Positions 1-8,510 of a stretch of 52,233 bases of DNA are shown one piece after another. The stretch is from Euryarchaeota archaeon UBA258 (lineage in GTDB: Archaea > Thermoplasmatota > Poseidoniia > Poseidoniales > Poseidoniaceae). The stretch is from the NCBI GenBank assembly GCA_002502605.1, contig DAPR01000078.1, positions 1 through 52,233 on the forward strand, written 5' to 3'. Numbering within the stretch: the first letter of the stretch is position 1; each line of letters opens with the position of its first letter. The notes under the pieces are model-generated. The model saw only the letters and a list, made by a program, of their open reading frames with translations. It did not search any database and had not been told where the DNA came from. The position numbers and the translations under genes were made by a program.

Positions 1-1358
1 GTTCCTGTGTTTGGCCAGAGGATCAGCTCATCACCAGCGCCTGCAAGACCGAAAGCATCGATGGTTTGGGAGCCAGAGAACACATTGCTTGCTGCGTTGT
101 AGGTGTGAAGGGCATCGCCGTTGAGGATGTAGAGCGTGTTGCCTGAACGGGCCAAGCCTGTGACGTCGTTGCTCGAAAGCCAGTTACCGCTGTTCCATGT
201 TGACAGCCAGAACCCAGAACTCCAGTCATATCGGGCAAGACCAGCATCGCTCGAAGCCATCACCAGTTGATTGCCGGAGACAAGCATGGAAGTGATTTCA
301 TCAGAATGCAATGAATTGGCAGTTGACCAATCCGAGAGCATCACGCCGTTGGCAACGGAGTAACGCATCACGCCGTCTCCGTCGGTGGCAATGTAGAGGA
401 CGCCATCGACTTCAAGCATATCAAGAATGTTCGACCCACCCAGCGCATCAATCTCGCTCCAGGCTCCCGAAATCCAAGAAAACAGGCCACTTTCACCAGC
501 AGCGAAAACGCCTCCACTGGTGACGGTAAATTGGTCCATGTCGATGAATTCCTGGTCTTCAGAATCAGGTAGGACCACTTGGCTGCTTGAATCCATGAGG
601 GAAATTGCACTGAAGCCTTCATCGTTGGTCAGGAAGTGAATCATGTTGTTTGCCGCGTCGATTTCCATGTCAAGGACATCGCTTTCAAATTCAATCATGT
701 CAATGATTGGAGGGTCGTTGTTGTAATCTAAAACAAGCACGTCATCGAGGATTGCGAGGTACATTCGCCCGTCGTCTGGATGAATGGCCTTAGCTCCGAT
801 TTCCAGTTGAATTGGTTCGAATGAAACGGCCGGGTCCACGGGGGCCAGTGCTTCGATCACCAAGTCGGTGATTGTCGCATCCGACGGAATGGTCCATGTT
901 GCGCCTGAATCACTGTTCGGTGTGAGCCTTCCGTCGTAGGGGTTTGCTCCAACAAAGCTGTCGGAGGAACCAAAGGAACCAAGCCCTCGCCAGTCCAACA
1001 GATTGATGCCAATATCGTTGGCCAACAACATTGGCTCCTCGATCATCAAGCCATCGCTCCCGTTGACTCGGACTTGGAAGGAAACATTGGACAGATCAGC
1101 ACCAGGCGCAAACTCTAGGGTCCAATCTGCGCTTGCTTGAGTCCCAGTTGTTGGGTCGGCGCCAATGGCGTCCAATTGAACCCAACCTGTGTCGTTGCTG
1201 CCAGACTTCGGCCATACCGTGTCATTGGCCGATTCGTGGGCTGAAACACCAGGGACCATCATCATCGGGGCAACCGATGAACAGAGCATAATGGCAACCA
1301 GCATCAGGGCTCTTTTGCCGGCGCCGCCGGGGGAAATGGGAGCAATTCGCCGGTTCAT
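1..1358 (-). CDS. Secreted propeller-like repeat protein (3' end outside window)
   Basis: The reading frame is open from an ATG at 1358 to the window edge, so only about the first 452 residues are present. A hydrophobic signal-peptide-like segment (residues about 16-38, ending near VPGVSA) follows a basic N-terminus, so the protein is probably exported. The rest is Asp/Ser/Gly-rich and contains repeated short units such as VDGVLYIATDGDGVMRYS, SGNQLVMASSDAGLARYD and SGNTLYILNGDALHTYN. These are the strand patterns of beta-propeller blades of the kind found in two-component-regulator-propeller and WD-like extracellular proteins. No enzyme motif is visible. It is divergent from the malic enzyme gene across about 200 bp. 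The propeller assignment is inferred from the repeat pattern, and the anchor and full domain order lie outside the window. Confidence 0.75.
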   Translation of the reverse strand, partial: MNRRIAPISPGGAGKRALMLVAIMLCSSVAPMMMVPGVSAHESANDTVWPKSGSNDTGWVQLDAIGADPTTGTQASADWTLEFAPGADLSNVSFQVRVNGSDGLMIEEPMLLANDIGINLLDWRGLGSFGSSDSFVGANPYDGRLTPNSDSGATWTIPSDATITDLVIEALAPVDPAVSFEPIQLEIGAKAIHPDDGRMYLAILDDVLVLDYNNDPPIIDMIEFESDVLDMEIDAANNMIHFLTNDEGFSAISLMDSSSQVVLPDSEDQEFIDMDQFTVTSGGVFAAGESGLFSWISGAWSEIDALGGSNILDMLEVDGVLYIATDGDGVMRYSVANGVMLSDWSTANSLHSDEITSMLVSGNQLVMASSDAGLARYDWSSGFWLSTWNSGNWLSSNDVTGLARSGNTLYILNGDALHTYNAASNVFSGSQTIDAFGLAGAGDELILWPNTG

Positions 1359-1562
1359 GATACCAGAGCGGACTTTTGGGGTATTTGAACGCGGCCCCCA
1401 ATCGTGCAATCGTTGCTCATTTGTCTTTGCAGGCGTTCAACGGCGTGGTCGGGTAGCAATCCAGCGTTTGGAGTGCTCATTAGGGGGTGTGTTTTCAGCA
1501 TCAACTGTCCCGTTGACACACAACACTCAAACACCGAACCACGTTCGTTTAGTTTGGTTACC

Positions 1563-3884
1563 ATGAATCGAGAGAAAAAGGAGCGGCTGCTCAAGAAAGA
1601 ATCTCTCGAGTACCACGAGGCTGAGCCGAGGGGTAAAATCAAGGTCGTTCCAACCAAACCACACAGTACAGCTCACGAACTCAGTCTTGCGTATTCACCG
1701 GGTGTTGCCTATCCTTGTTTGGAGATTGCCGAACGCCCTGAAGATGCCTACCGTTACACTTCGAAAGGGAATTTGGTCGCCGTTATTTCAAACGGTACAG
1801 CAGTCTTAGGGTTAGGAAACATCGGTGCTTTAGCAAGCAAACCAGTCATGGAAGGAAAGGGCCTGTTGCTGAAGACATTTGCAGACATCGACGTGTTTGA
1901 CATTGAAGTGGATACAGAAGACCCTGAAGCCTTCATCGATACTGTTGTCAACATTGCTAAGACCTTTGGAGGGATTAACCTTGAAGACATCAAAGCCCCT
2001 GAGTGTTTCGAAATTGAACGGCGGATTGCAGAAGCAACCGACATCCCCGTGATGCATGACGATCAACATGGTACTGCAATTATCTCCGCAGCAGCGTTGC
2101 TCAACGCCGTTGAGTTGCAAGGAAAGGAACTCTCTGAAATCAAGGTGGTTGTCATCGGGGCGGGCGCCAGTGCGATTGCTTGCGCAAATCATTACGTTGC
2201 CATCGGCGTTTCAAGATCGAACATTTCAATGGTTGACAGCAAAGGAATCGTCACTAAGGCAAGGTTGGAAGCGGGTGAACTCAACGAGTACAAAGCCCCA
2301 TTCGCCCATGAGCGCGAGCCCGGTGAATTGGCTGACGCATTGAAAGACGCAGATGTCATGCTGGGCCTTTCAAGAGGCGGTTTAGTGAGCAAAGAAATGA
2401 TCGCCAGCATGGCGCCAAAACCGATTGTGTTTGCTTTGGCAAACCCAACACCGGAAATATTACCCGAGGAAATTCTCGAAGTGCGCACAGATGCAATCAT
2501 TGCGACAGGGCGCTCAGATTACCCCAATCAAGTCAACAACGTGTTGGGCTTCCCATACATTTTCCGTGGCGCGCTTGACGTTCGCGCTCGAGACATCACT
2601 CAAGGCATGAAGATGGCAGCAACGCGTGCACTTGCAGCCTTGGCCAAAGAACCGGTACCTGATTACATCTCTGCCGCATACGATGGCGCAGTGATGCAGT
2701 ATGGCCCCGACTATATCATTCCAAAACCCTTTGATCGAAGGGTCTTGCTTTGGGAGGCTTCTGCAGTGGCACAAGCGGCTGTCGATGAAGGCATTGCAGG
2801 TGTGGCCCCAGAAGAGTTCTCCATCACCGATTACCGAGACGAATTGGAAGCAAGGCTTGGGCAATCTTACTCAATCATGCGACACGTCATCAATCAGGTA
2901 CGCGGCCGAGGAAAGCGGATTGTGTTCCCCGAAGGAGACAATGAAAAGGTGATCCGAGCCGCTGCTCAACTGGTCGAGCAAAAAATATGCTATCCAATTC
3001 TGTTGGGCCCAGAAAAGCGCATACATCGAATGGTCGATGAGCTGAGTTTGACGTTTGATTACGAAGTCTATGACCCGAGAAAGGACGAACGCCGGAAGGG
3101 CGTGTACTCTCAATCCATGCTCGAGCGTCGAAACCGAAAGGGAATGACGGTCGTCGATGCTGCGCGGTTGTTGAAATCCCGTCCTTACTTTGCCAGCCAG
3201 ATGGTGGCCAACGGTGATGCAGATGGATTCGTAGGAGGTGTGAGCCGGAACTATGCTGATGTGCTTCGTCCGACCCTTGAGTTGATTGGGGCAGATGACG
3301 ACGCTCATTGCATCGTTGGTTGCTACATGATGAATGTGAAAGGACGCACAATCTTCCTTGCAGACGCAACAGTCAACGTGTACCCAGACAGCAGAACACT
3401 TGCAGAAATAGCCGTGCAGACTGCCAAAGTCGCTCGACGCTTTGGTGTTGATCCCGTGGTTGCTATGCTTTCGTTCTCCAATTTCGGGAGCAGCCGTGCT
3501 CAACGGTCTGAACGGATTGAAGATGCGATTGAATTTGCCCGTGAACTTGACCCTTCTCTGGTCATCGACGGTCCAATGCAAGCCGACACCGCCCTCAATG
3601 GAGACGTACAAGGCGAATACCCATTCATGGCTTTCGAAGGTGCTGCAAATGTCCTCGTTTTACCGAACCTAGCAGCAGCAAACATCGCTTACAAACTGCT
3701 TGAAGAACTGGGGGATGCAGAAATGACCGGTCCTATTTTGGAAGGCATGAGTCACCCAGTCCAACTTGTTGCTCGACAGGATGGTGTGCGTCACATTGTC
3801 AATATGGCAGCCATTTGTGCTGCTGACGCTATCCGTCAGGAACCATACTGGGAAAGTTTGGTTGAACCTGTCAAGGAGTCTTAG
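1563..3884 (+). CDS. maeB: Malic enzyme fused to phosphotransacetylase-like domain (MaeB type)
   Basis: NAD(P)-dependent malic enzyme converts malate to pyruvate and CO2 and links the TCA cycle to pyruvate. Residues 1 to about 430 carry the malic enzyme and NAD-binding domains: SLAYSPGVAYPC, the metal-site stretch MHDDQHGTA and the dinucleotide-binding VVIGAGASAIACA. Residues about 440-773 resemble phosphate acetyltransferase (RIVFPEGDNEKVIRAA, GFVGG, NVLVLPNLAAANIAYKLL). In known MaeB proteins this domain is regulatory rather than catalytic. The 773-residue length fits the family. The frame stays open upstream to 1404, but homology begins at the ATG at 1563 (MNREKKERLL), so that start is chosen. 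The 3' end overlaps the convergent FGE-like gene by 14 bp. Confidence 0.95.
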   Translation: MNREKKERLLKKESLEYHEAEPRGKIKVVPTKPHSTAHELSLAYSPGVAYPCLEIAERPEDAYRYTSKGNLVAVISNGTAVLGLGNIGALASKPVMEGKGLLLKTFADIDVFDIEVDTEDPEAFIDTVVNIAKTFGGINLEDIKAPECFEIERRIAEATDIPVMHDDQHGTAIISAAALLNAVELQGKELSEIKVVVIGAGASAIACANHYVAIGVSRSNISMVDSKGIVTKARLEAGELNEYKAPFAHEREPGELADALKDADVMLGLSRGGLVSKEMIASMAPKPIVFALANPTPEILPEEILEVRTDAIIATGRSDYPNQVNNVLGFPYIFRGALDVRARDITQGMKMAATRALAALAKEPVPDYISAAYDGAVMQYGPDYIIPKPFDRRVLLWEASAVAQAAVDEGIAGVAPEEFSITDYRDELEARLGQSYSIMRHVINQVRGRGKRIVFPEGDNEKVIRAAAQLVEQKICYPILLGPEKRIHRMVDELSLTFDYEVYDPRKDERRKGVYSQSMLERRNRKGMTVVDAARLLKSRPYFASQMVANGDADGFVGGVSRNYADVLRPTLELIGADDDAHCIVGCYMMNVKGRTIFLADATVNVYPDSRTLAEIAVQTAKVARRFGVDPVVAMLSFSNFGSSRAQRSERIEDAIEFARELDPSLVIDGPMQADTALNGDVQGEYPFMAFEGAANVLVLPNLAAANIAYKLLEELGDAEMTGPILEGMSHPVQLVARQDGVRHIVNMAAICAADAIRQEPYWESLVEPVKES

Positions 3885-4680
3885 ATTCCACGTCATCAAA
3901 GGCGATGGTTGGCCTACGTGGTCTCCAAAAGGCACCCGTAACAAACCCGGCACAGAGGCCTCCAAACAGGAGGTTAGCCCAACCGGTGAATGCATAATCG
4001 CCCATGCCCCGGAGAACGGGAATGGCAAATGAAGGAATCACACCAAGCAAAAGCGTGCAGATCAATTCCATGCGTATGTTCGCCGCCATATCTGCTGCAA
4101 CTGGGACCTTTTTTTCCGGCCCTTCACGGATTGGGGCGATGACCAATCTTGCGACGACACCTCCGATTGGTCGGTCCAGTGGTACGCTTGAAAGAGCAGT
4201 GATGCCCTCTTTGCTGGGATGTGTTTCGATGGCAGCCCGGTGGAGTGCCATTGGACCGATGCCTTCGAAACGACGAGGTCTTCCATCCATCATGGCACCT
4301 CGGTAATTCGAATTGACCGCGTCGGCGAGGATTTCGATCTGCTTTTTCTCAAGACCAAGTCCGAATTCGGCTTCGGCGCAACGCCATTCTGATTCAGTAG
4401 GGTTTCGCACTTCCCATCGGGTGGCAGCATCCAATCCTTCAATGCCTTGTTCAACCGCAGCATTACCGGCTTGCATAATGCGTTTTAGGACTTCAACATC
4501 GACATTGAAAAGTGCTTCAGGGTTGCCGCCTTCAGTTCCCGAAAGCAGAGCCACATCGCGTTCACTCAAGGGGGCGTTCATGATGTAATAATTCGGCAAC
4601 CTGACCTCGTGACGTGGCCTTTGGCTCGAGTAAATCCAACCGCCCTTATCGGTGCCCAAGAACATCGTTTGCGCTTTCAC
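3871..4680 (-). CDS. Formylglycine-generating-enzyme-like domain with C-terminal membrane anchor
   Basis: Residues about 6-195 follow the FGE-sulfatase/SUMF1 pattern: an N-terminal FLGTD strand, PRHEVRLPNYYI (family: P-x-H-x-V-x-L-x-x-F), NPTESEWRCAEAEFG (family RLPTEAEWEYA) and a closing ARLVIAP resembling the family's FRLVRSP end. The usual GNVWEW and GGSW motifs are missing and no paired catalytic cysteines are seen, so sulfatase activation is unlikely and a binding role is more plausible. Two hydrophobic segments at about 205-250 would anchor the domain in the membrane. The chosen start is GTG at 4680, and the ATG at 4665 (MFLGTDKGG) is an alternative. It follows the GST-like gene by 48 bp in the same frame after a single TGA and appears to be last of a three-gene unit. 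Confidence 0.65.
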   Translation of the reverse strand: MKAQTMFLGTDKGGWIYSSQRPRHEVRLPNYYIMNAPLSERDVALLSGTEGGNPEALFNVDVEVLKRIMQAGNAAVEQGIEGLDAATRWEVRNPTESEWRCAEAEFGLGLEKKQIEILADAVNSNYRGAMMDGRPRRFEGIGPMALHRAAIETHPSKEGITALSSVPLDRPIGGVVARLVIAPIREGPEKKVPVAADMAANIRMELICTLLLGVIPSFAIPVLRGMGDYAFTGWANLLFGGLCAGFVTGAFWRPRRPTIAFDDVESKTP

Positions 4681-4728
4681 TGGGTGAAAGTCAATTCCTA
4701 AAACATCGATTGGTCCCAGGTGAATCCC

Positions 4729-5421
4729 TCACTGGAGTGTTCCTTCCATGCGACGATACCAAGCCATCCCTTTCTTGTGGTCTTCAAGCAAGGAAAACTG
4801 TGGGAATGGGGAGATTGAGCGCGCATAGCCGAACATCGCGAAGTCAACCAAGTCCGGGGAATCTCCCCCAAAGAATGCATGGTCGCCGTGTTCATCTGTA
4901 AATTCGGTCAAGAGATCATGCCACAGTTTTTTCGGAGTTCGCCCGTCTTTCTTGACTCGCTTTCGAGCGATAATGCCCCACATGATTGGGAAGCCTGCCC
5001 ATGCATAGAGCCGCTTAGAAATGAAACCGAATTTTTCTAGTTTTGAAATTCGAGTCGTTGTTTTCAAGGCAGCCCCAAGTGTTCCATACAAGATTGGAAC
5101 CGTCGCCTTGGAAACCTTTGCGTCCGCCCACTCGAGCCATTTCTCTTGGCGAACTGCATCCCCCTTAGAGGCCAGCTTACCGTCGTTATAAGCGGCATCA
5201 ATGTGTTTCATAACCGGGGTGGAATTGACAAAATATTCTCCGTTCTCGTCGGTAAAGACCGGTACTTTCCCCCAATCTCCTGCGAAGGAGACTTCTTTCT
5301 TGATCTTCATACCGTTGACACTGACGTACTCAACTTCCATGCCGAGGTGTTCGATGACCCCACGGACCTTCCAACAGAAGGGGCAGGTGTAGAGCATGTG
5401 GAGGGTTGGGGTTTGACCCAT
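4729..5421 (-). CDS. Glutathione S-transferase-like protein with glutaredoxin-type N-terminus
   Basis: The N-terminus has the thioredoxin-fold redox motif CPFCWKVR directly after a beta strand (LHMLYTCPFC), then GKVPVF with the cis-proline expected of GST and glutaredoxin domains, and NSTPVMKHID at the substrate-binding turn. The remaining sequence is helical, as in GST C-terminal domains, and the order CPFC/GST resembles microsomal prostaglandin E synthase-2-like proteins. Archaea generally lack glutathione, so the thiol partner is unknown. The ATG at 5421 (MGQTPTLHML) is chosen over an upstream TTG at 5451 that overlaps the preceding stop codon. It is probably co-transcribed with the small gene upstream (5448-5789) and the FGE-like gene downstream. 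Confidence 0.75.
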   Translation of the reverse strand: MGQTPTLHMLYTCPFCWKVRGVIEHLGMEVEYVSVNGMKIKKEVSFAGDWGKVPVFTDENGEYFVNSTPVMKHIDAAYNDGKLASKGDAVRQEKWLEWADAKVSKATVPILYGTLGAALKTTTRISKLEKFGFISKRLYAWAGFPIMWGIIARKRVKKDGRTPKKLWHDLLTEFTDEHGDHAFFGGDSPDLVDFAMFGYARSISPFPQFSLLEDHKKGMAWYRRMEGTLQ

Positions 5422-5447
5422 GATGCACCCTGCAGGCGGCCCCTTCT

Positions 5448-5789
5448 TCAAGCCTCGTTATCTGCTAAAGATGCAGGTTTCCAACCTGTTTTCCAAAAAT
5501 CGAGATCATCAAGCCAATGCATCCATTCATCATCTGAACAACTCAGAAGGCGGAAGGCTCTCGCCTCAAGACCTTCTCGATTCGCCGGGCTTAGATGACC
5601 TATTTCCATAGCGTCGTGCCACTCCACTTGCATGTGACGAATTCGGCGTCTCGCTTCCTCGGGTTGTTCGAAATTCATCTCGCACACATCTCGTAGTTCG
5701 GAAATCCAAGTCCGGGCATCCTTCAACAGAGGGTCGTCAACTCGCGCCCGCTTGGATGACTTTTTCGAGGTGAACGGCCACCATCCCAT
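5448..5789 (-). CDS. Small Trp-rich protein of unknown function
   Basis: This 113-residue soluble protein begins MGWWPFTSKKSSKRAR and is helical and charged, with many Trp residues (WISEL, WHDAM, WMHWLDDLDFW). I recognise no family. It is supported by its position as first gene of the leftward unit leading into the GST-like gene. A TATA-like element lies on this strand at about 5823-5832 (CTTTTAATAG), about 35 bp before the ATG. A short basic start followed by an acidic, Trp-rich helical end could suit a protein-protein adaptor, but that is only a guess from composition. Confidence 0.6.
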   Translation of the reverse strand: MGWWPFTSKKSSKRARVDDPLLKDARTWISELRDVCEMNFEQPEEARRRIRHMQVEWHDAMEIGHLSPANREGLEARAFRLLSCSDDEWMHWLDDLDFWKTGWKPASLADNEA

Positions 5790-5834
5790 GGTTTGGTGAC
5801 GGGCCGAGAACCCTTAACGCCATCTATTAAAAGT

Positions 5835-5842
5835 CATATATT
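5835..5842 (+). promoter_or_regulatory. TATA-like box for the FUN14 gene
   Basis: CATATATT is centred about 26 bp before the ATG at 5864, the spacing expected when transcription starts at or next to the start codon, giving a leaderless mRNA. The opposite-strand element for the leftward gene overlaps this region at 5823-5832. Confidence 0.5.
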
Positions 5843-5863
5843 GGCCACTGTATTGGACGAAAC

Positions 5864-6184
5864 ATGGACTCAGAATTCTGGCTCGAATTACTCGGCGCGG
5901 CAGCGATTGAAGGTGTCCTCTTAGGGGCGGTACTTGGTTTGATTTGGGCGATGGCGACAAAAGCTCTGCAGTGGTTTTTACTCGGGCAATTCATCCTCAT
6001 GAAATGGTTGGAGTCCCGGGGCATACTGACTGTTGATTGGGGACGACTCACCATGGGAGTGATGGAAAATAGCGGTCAGGCTGTTGATGAGATCGTATCC
6101 GTAATGGAATCTGTCGTGGAACTCGGAATGTTTGGGGCAAGCGTCGCGCTTGGATTCTACCTTGTTCATAAGGTAAAATCGTGA
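5864..6184 (+). CDS. FUN14-family small membrane protein
   Basis: The 106-residue protein has an N-terminal glycine-rich helix ([19 protein letters not shown]) and then [23 protein letters not shown]. This matches the FUN14 pattern: G-x3-G-x2-x-G, a lysine, a hydrophobic helix, then LxSxGxIxVxW. A last hydrophobic helix sits at the C-terminus ([14 protein letters not shown]). FUN14 proteins are mitochondrial membrane proteins in eukaryotes and have archaeal and bacterial relatives of unknown role. The stop codon overlaps the start of rlmH by one base, so the two are translationally coupled. The start is set by the TATA-like box about 26 bp upstream. Confidence 0.75.
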   Translation: MDSEFWLELLGAAAIEGVLLGAVLGLIWAMATKALQWFLLGQFILMKWLESRGILTVDWGRLTMGVMENSGQAVDEIVSVMESVVELGMFGASVALGFYLVHKVKS

Positions 6185-6651
6185 TGCAAGTTCATCAACC
6201 ATGGCGGACAGCCTCCAGCATGGGTCGAGTGGTTCTTCACCTTCACGGGACCATGAAACAACATGATCTACGACGTGTTTTCGAGATGTATCATGAACGT
6301 CTTCAAAATCGAGGCGTTAAGGTCCGCATCCACTCAAACAAACTTTCCTGCAAAGCGTACTGTGAAGCGTTAAGCCAGGTGCCGGGGGCACTCTATCTCA
6401 TGGATGAGGGAGGGGTGCTGGAACCATCCATTGCCTTCTCCAAAAGGTACCAAAAATGGAGCGTAGGCAGCGAGCCAATTCACCTTGCAATCGGGCCAGC
6501 TGAGGGCTGGACTGAGAGGCCAGATTGTCATTTTGAACGGCTTTCTCTTTCGCCGATGACCATGCCGCACGAACTTGCAAGCATTGTTTTGATCGAACAG
6601 GTTTACCGTGCAACTGAAATTATTCGTGGTTCGGATTACCACAAGGCCTGA
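6184..6651 (+). CDS. rlmH: RlmH-type 23S rRNA pseudouridine methyltransferase (SPOUT)
   Basis: RlmH methylates N3 of a pseudouridine in 23S rRNA helix 69 using S-adenosylmethionine. The C-terminal half is diagnostic: the knotted SAM-binding loop [10 protein letters not shown] (family IGGxxG), then [22 protein letters not shown] and the closing RGSDYHKA, which matches the family's RGxxYHK end. The central [10 protein letters not shown] matches the family's xLLDxxG strand. The length of 155 residues is normal. The ATG at 6184 overlaps the FUN14 stop codon, and an in-frame GTG at 6181 is less likely. It is a bacterial-type enzyme in an archaeal context. Confidence 0.88.
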   Translation: MQVHQPWRTASSMGRVVLHLHGTMKQHDLRRVFEMYHERLQNRGVKVRIHSNKLSCKAYCEALSQVPGALYLMDEGGVLEPSIAFSKRYQKWSVGSEPIHLAIGPAEGWTERPDCHFERLSLSPMTMPHELASIVLIEQVYRATEIIRGSDYHKA

Positions 6652-6698
6652 CCAAAGGGTCAAGAAGCACCGAAGATTCCGAGAAACGGAGGCCCAGC

Positions 6699-7466
6699 AT
6701 GCTGCTCTTGGAAGACGAAAGCCTTCGCTGGATTCTCCTTGGGTTTGAACTGCTCATTGGCGCTGTTTTGATCCTTGGCTCACGAAGCCAACCATTCCCT
6801 CTTCCGTCGCGTCGTTTCGGGTCGCTGGTGTTGGCCACTGGCCTTTTGCTTGCATTGGGCCAACTCGCACCAAATCCCGTGACCGTCATTGGCCACCTCG
6901 TCATCTTGACCTTTTTCGGTTCGTTCGGGTTGCTTGTTGGCATTCATCATCTTCTAAGAACTCGAAGAGAAGTGCTGATTGCGCCCTTTTCAGGATTCAT
7001 GTTTTGCGTTGGTGTCGGTGGACTGATGGTCACCACATGGGACGATTTGAGCACCTTCGAACAATGGTCGGGCTTCCTTTCGCTGGTCGTGTTGGGAGGG
7101 GGTCAAACATGGCTTGTGTTCCGAGGCCTGTTGATTGGACGCCTTCCTCTGGCTTGGAGCCAGGCTGGAATGGTGGCTCTTCAACGTGGACTTGTCGACG
7201 GTCATGATGGAGCGATTGCTTGTTTTGAAAAGGGGTGGGACGCTGAAGAAGAGCATCTCAACCCAATGGCCTATGTCGCACTTCACCGCCTTAATTTGTT
7301 CATTGGTGATTCTGAAAAAGCGGCTGAATGGTGGGAAGCCTTGCAAGATGCTGGGGGCGAAAAAGCAGTTGCTCCTGAGTGGATCAAAGCAATTCACGAT
7401 GCGTTGGCACGCATCGATCCTGAAACAGCATCCTTGCTCCCCAGCCTTGTTGACGAAGAGGAATGA
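6699..7466 (+). CDS. Membrane protein with C-terminal TPR-like region
   Basis: The 255-residue protein has about five or six hydrophobic segments in residues 10-155, then a soluble helical C-terminus (about 160-255). That region contains AxxxLQRGLVDGHDGAIACFEKGW and AYVALHRLNLFIGDSEKAAEWW, which follow the small-residue spacing of TPR helices. I know no named family. A clear Shine-Dalgarno GGAGG precedes the ATG at 6699 by 7 bp. It follows rlmH by 47 bp and is probably in the same transcript. The C-terminal TPR-like part should face the cytoplasm if it recruits a partner. The topology is inferred. Confidence 0.7.
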   Translation: MLLLEDESLRWILLGFELLIGAVLILGSRSQPFPLPSRRFGSLVLATGLLLALGQLAPNPVTVIGHLVILTFFGSFGLLVGIHHLLRTRREVLIAPFSGFMFCVGVGGLMVTTWDDLSTFEQWSGFLSLVVLGGGQTWLVFRGLLIGRLPLAWSQAGMVALQRGLVDGHDGAIACFEKGWDAEEEHLNPMAYVALHRLNLFIGDSEKAAEWWEALQDAGGEKAVAPEWIKAIHDALARIDPETASLLPSLVDEEE

Positions 7467-7558
7467 TTCCGGTTTTCGGTTTGAAATTGCCATTTTCTGC
7501 CCGAAAAGAGCGGGAAGAGGGCTAGGTGATGCAATTAAGCGCACAACCAAACAAAGGA

Positions 7559-7567
7559 CTTAATATC
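7559..7567 (+). promoter_or_regulatory. TATA-like box for the gene at 7588
   Basis: CTTAATATC is centred about 25 bp before the ATG at 7588, which predicts a leaderless transcript. The AT-rich stretch GATTATATACC lies too close to the ATG to be the box. Confidence 0.45.
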
Positions 7568-7587
7568 TTGGAAGTCGATTATATACC

Positions 7588-7869
7588 ATGGAAGAAGTTG
7601 AGGCGAAGGCGACAAGCACATCTCTAAGCACCGTTTTGTGGTATGCCATTTTCATTTGGTTCGCTTCAAGTTTGTTTTCTCAATCGTTTTACATGGCGCT
7701 CAATGGTGAGCCGTACGATGCCATTACGATGCTGAAAGAACTCGGACCTGTCTACTACATTGTCGTGGCCGTCGAACTGGCGGTGTGGATCAGCCTTGGC
7801 TCTCTCTTGGTTCGAAAGGTTGTCCAGAAAACATGGACAGCTTCCAAAATACAAACGCTTCCGGCTTAG
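7588..7869 (+). CDS. Small two-helix membrane protein
   Basis: The 93-residue protein has two hydrophobic helices (about residues 14-38 and 52-76) joined by a short loop (ALNGEPYDAITMLKELGP) and a short basic C-terminal tail. No family is recognised. The ATG at 7588 is fixed by the TATA-like box 25 bp upstream. About 120 bp without a gene precede it and hold only this promoter. Confidence 0.6.
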   Translation: MEEVEAKATSTSLSTVLWYAIFIWFASSLFSQSFYMALNGEPYDAITMLKELGPVYYIVVAVELAVWISLGSLLVRKVVQKTWTASKIQTLPA

Positions 7870-8001
7870 TGTTCATTTCTCTTCGCTCGATCCGGCCCTC
7901 TGGCAGAGAGAACCGACGAAGTTTGAACCCACCCCCAAAATTTGGCGAAAATCAAATGTTTGTGCCGATGACTTGAAGGTCCGTCAAGTAAAGGAACGCA
8001 T

Positions 8002-8487
8002 GTGAGAGAAACAGGCGACGCTCCATTCTTTTCAGGTCGACCTATGGACACATGTTCATTGCGCGATCAAGAGGACGCATTGCGGGTGCTGCCACATGGC
8101 GCTCGTATTGTGACCATCGAAGAGGCGAGAGAAAACTTGCCAAAGGTCACCCGCTGGCTCGCTGAACTTCAGGCGATGAGCGATGAAGCGCACGATCTCA
8201 CAGAAGAACTGGAAGTGCTTCTTGAATCTCTCGAGGCAGAGAATGAACATGTCATCGAAGTGGCGGAGCATTTGGCTCAACTTGTCACCCATTGGCAACA
8301 TACAACGGCCAAAATTGAAACCACAGGAACTCGAATCGCATGTTTAGAGCCTGGCCGTTTGGAATGGTATGGCGTGGTGGATGAACATCTTGCGCTTTAT
8401 TCTTGGAGTTTAGGCGAAGAGGACATTGAATGGTATCACCCCATCGATGCAAGTTTCATGGCCCGAAAACCCCTCATAGAAGCATGA
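8002..8487 (+). CDS. DUF2203-family protein
   Basis: The sequence VTIEEARENLPKVTRWLAEL matches the DUF2203 N-terminal signature (F/VTxEEAxxLLPxL). A long helix follows (residues about 60-110, heptad-like LLESLEAENEHVIEVAEHLAQL in two stretches). The C-terminal half has RIACLEPGRLEWYG and EEDIEWYHPI, which fits the family's G-x-V-D-F end with W-W-H-P. The function of the family is unknown. The GTG at 8002 is the longest start, and the ATG at 8044 (MDTCSLRDQ) is equally plausible. It is followed 23 bp later by the cobalamin adenosyltransferase and is probably co-transcribed with it. Confidence 0.65.
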   Translation: MRETGDAPFFSGRPMDTCSLRDQEDALRVLPHGARIVTIEEARENLPKVTRWLAELQAMSDEAHDLTEELEVLLESLEAENEHVIEVAEHLAQLVTHWQHTTAKIETTGTRIACLEPGRLEWYGVVDEHLALYSWSLGEEDIEWYHPIDASFMARKPLIEA

Positions 8488-8510
8488 CTTGGCTCGTCTG
8501 AGGGAAACAC

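Noticed and set aside
2871..3611. Long antisense frame of 246 residues inside the malic enzyme gene
   Set aside because: It mirrors a strongly conserved coding region and has no recognisable domain or start signal.
4681..4731. Read-through fusion of the GST-like and FGE-like genes across a single in-frame TGA
   Set aside because: Both genes have separate, plausible starts. No selenocysteine context or stop-codon read-through signal is visible, so it is probably chance frame sharing.
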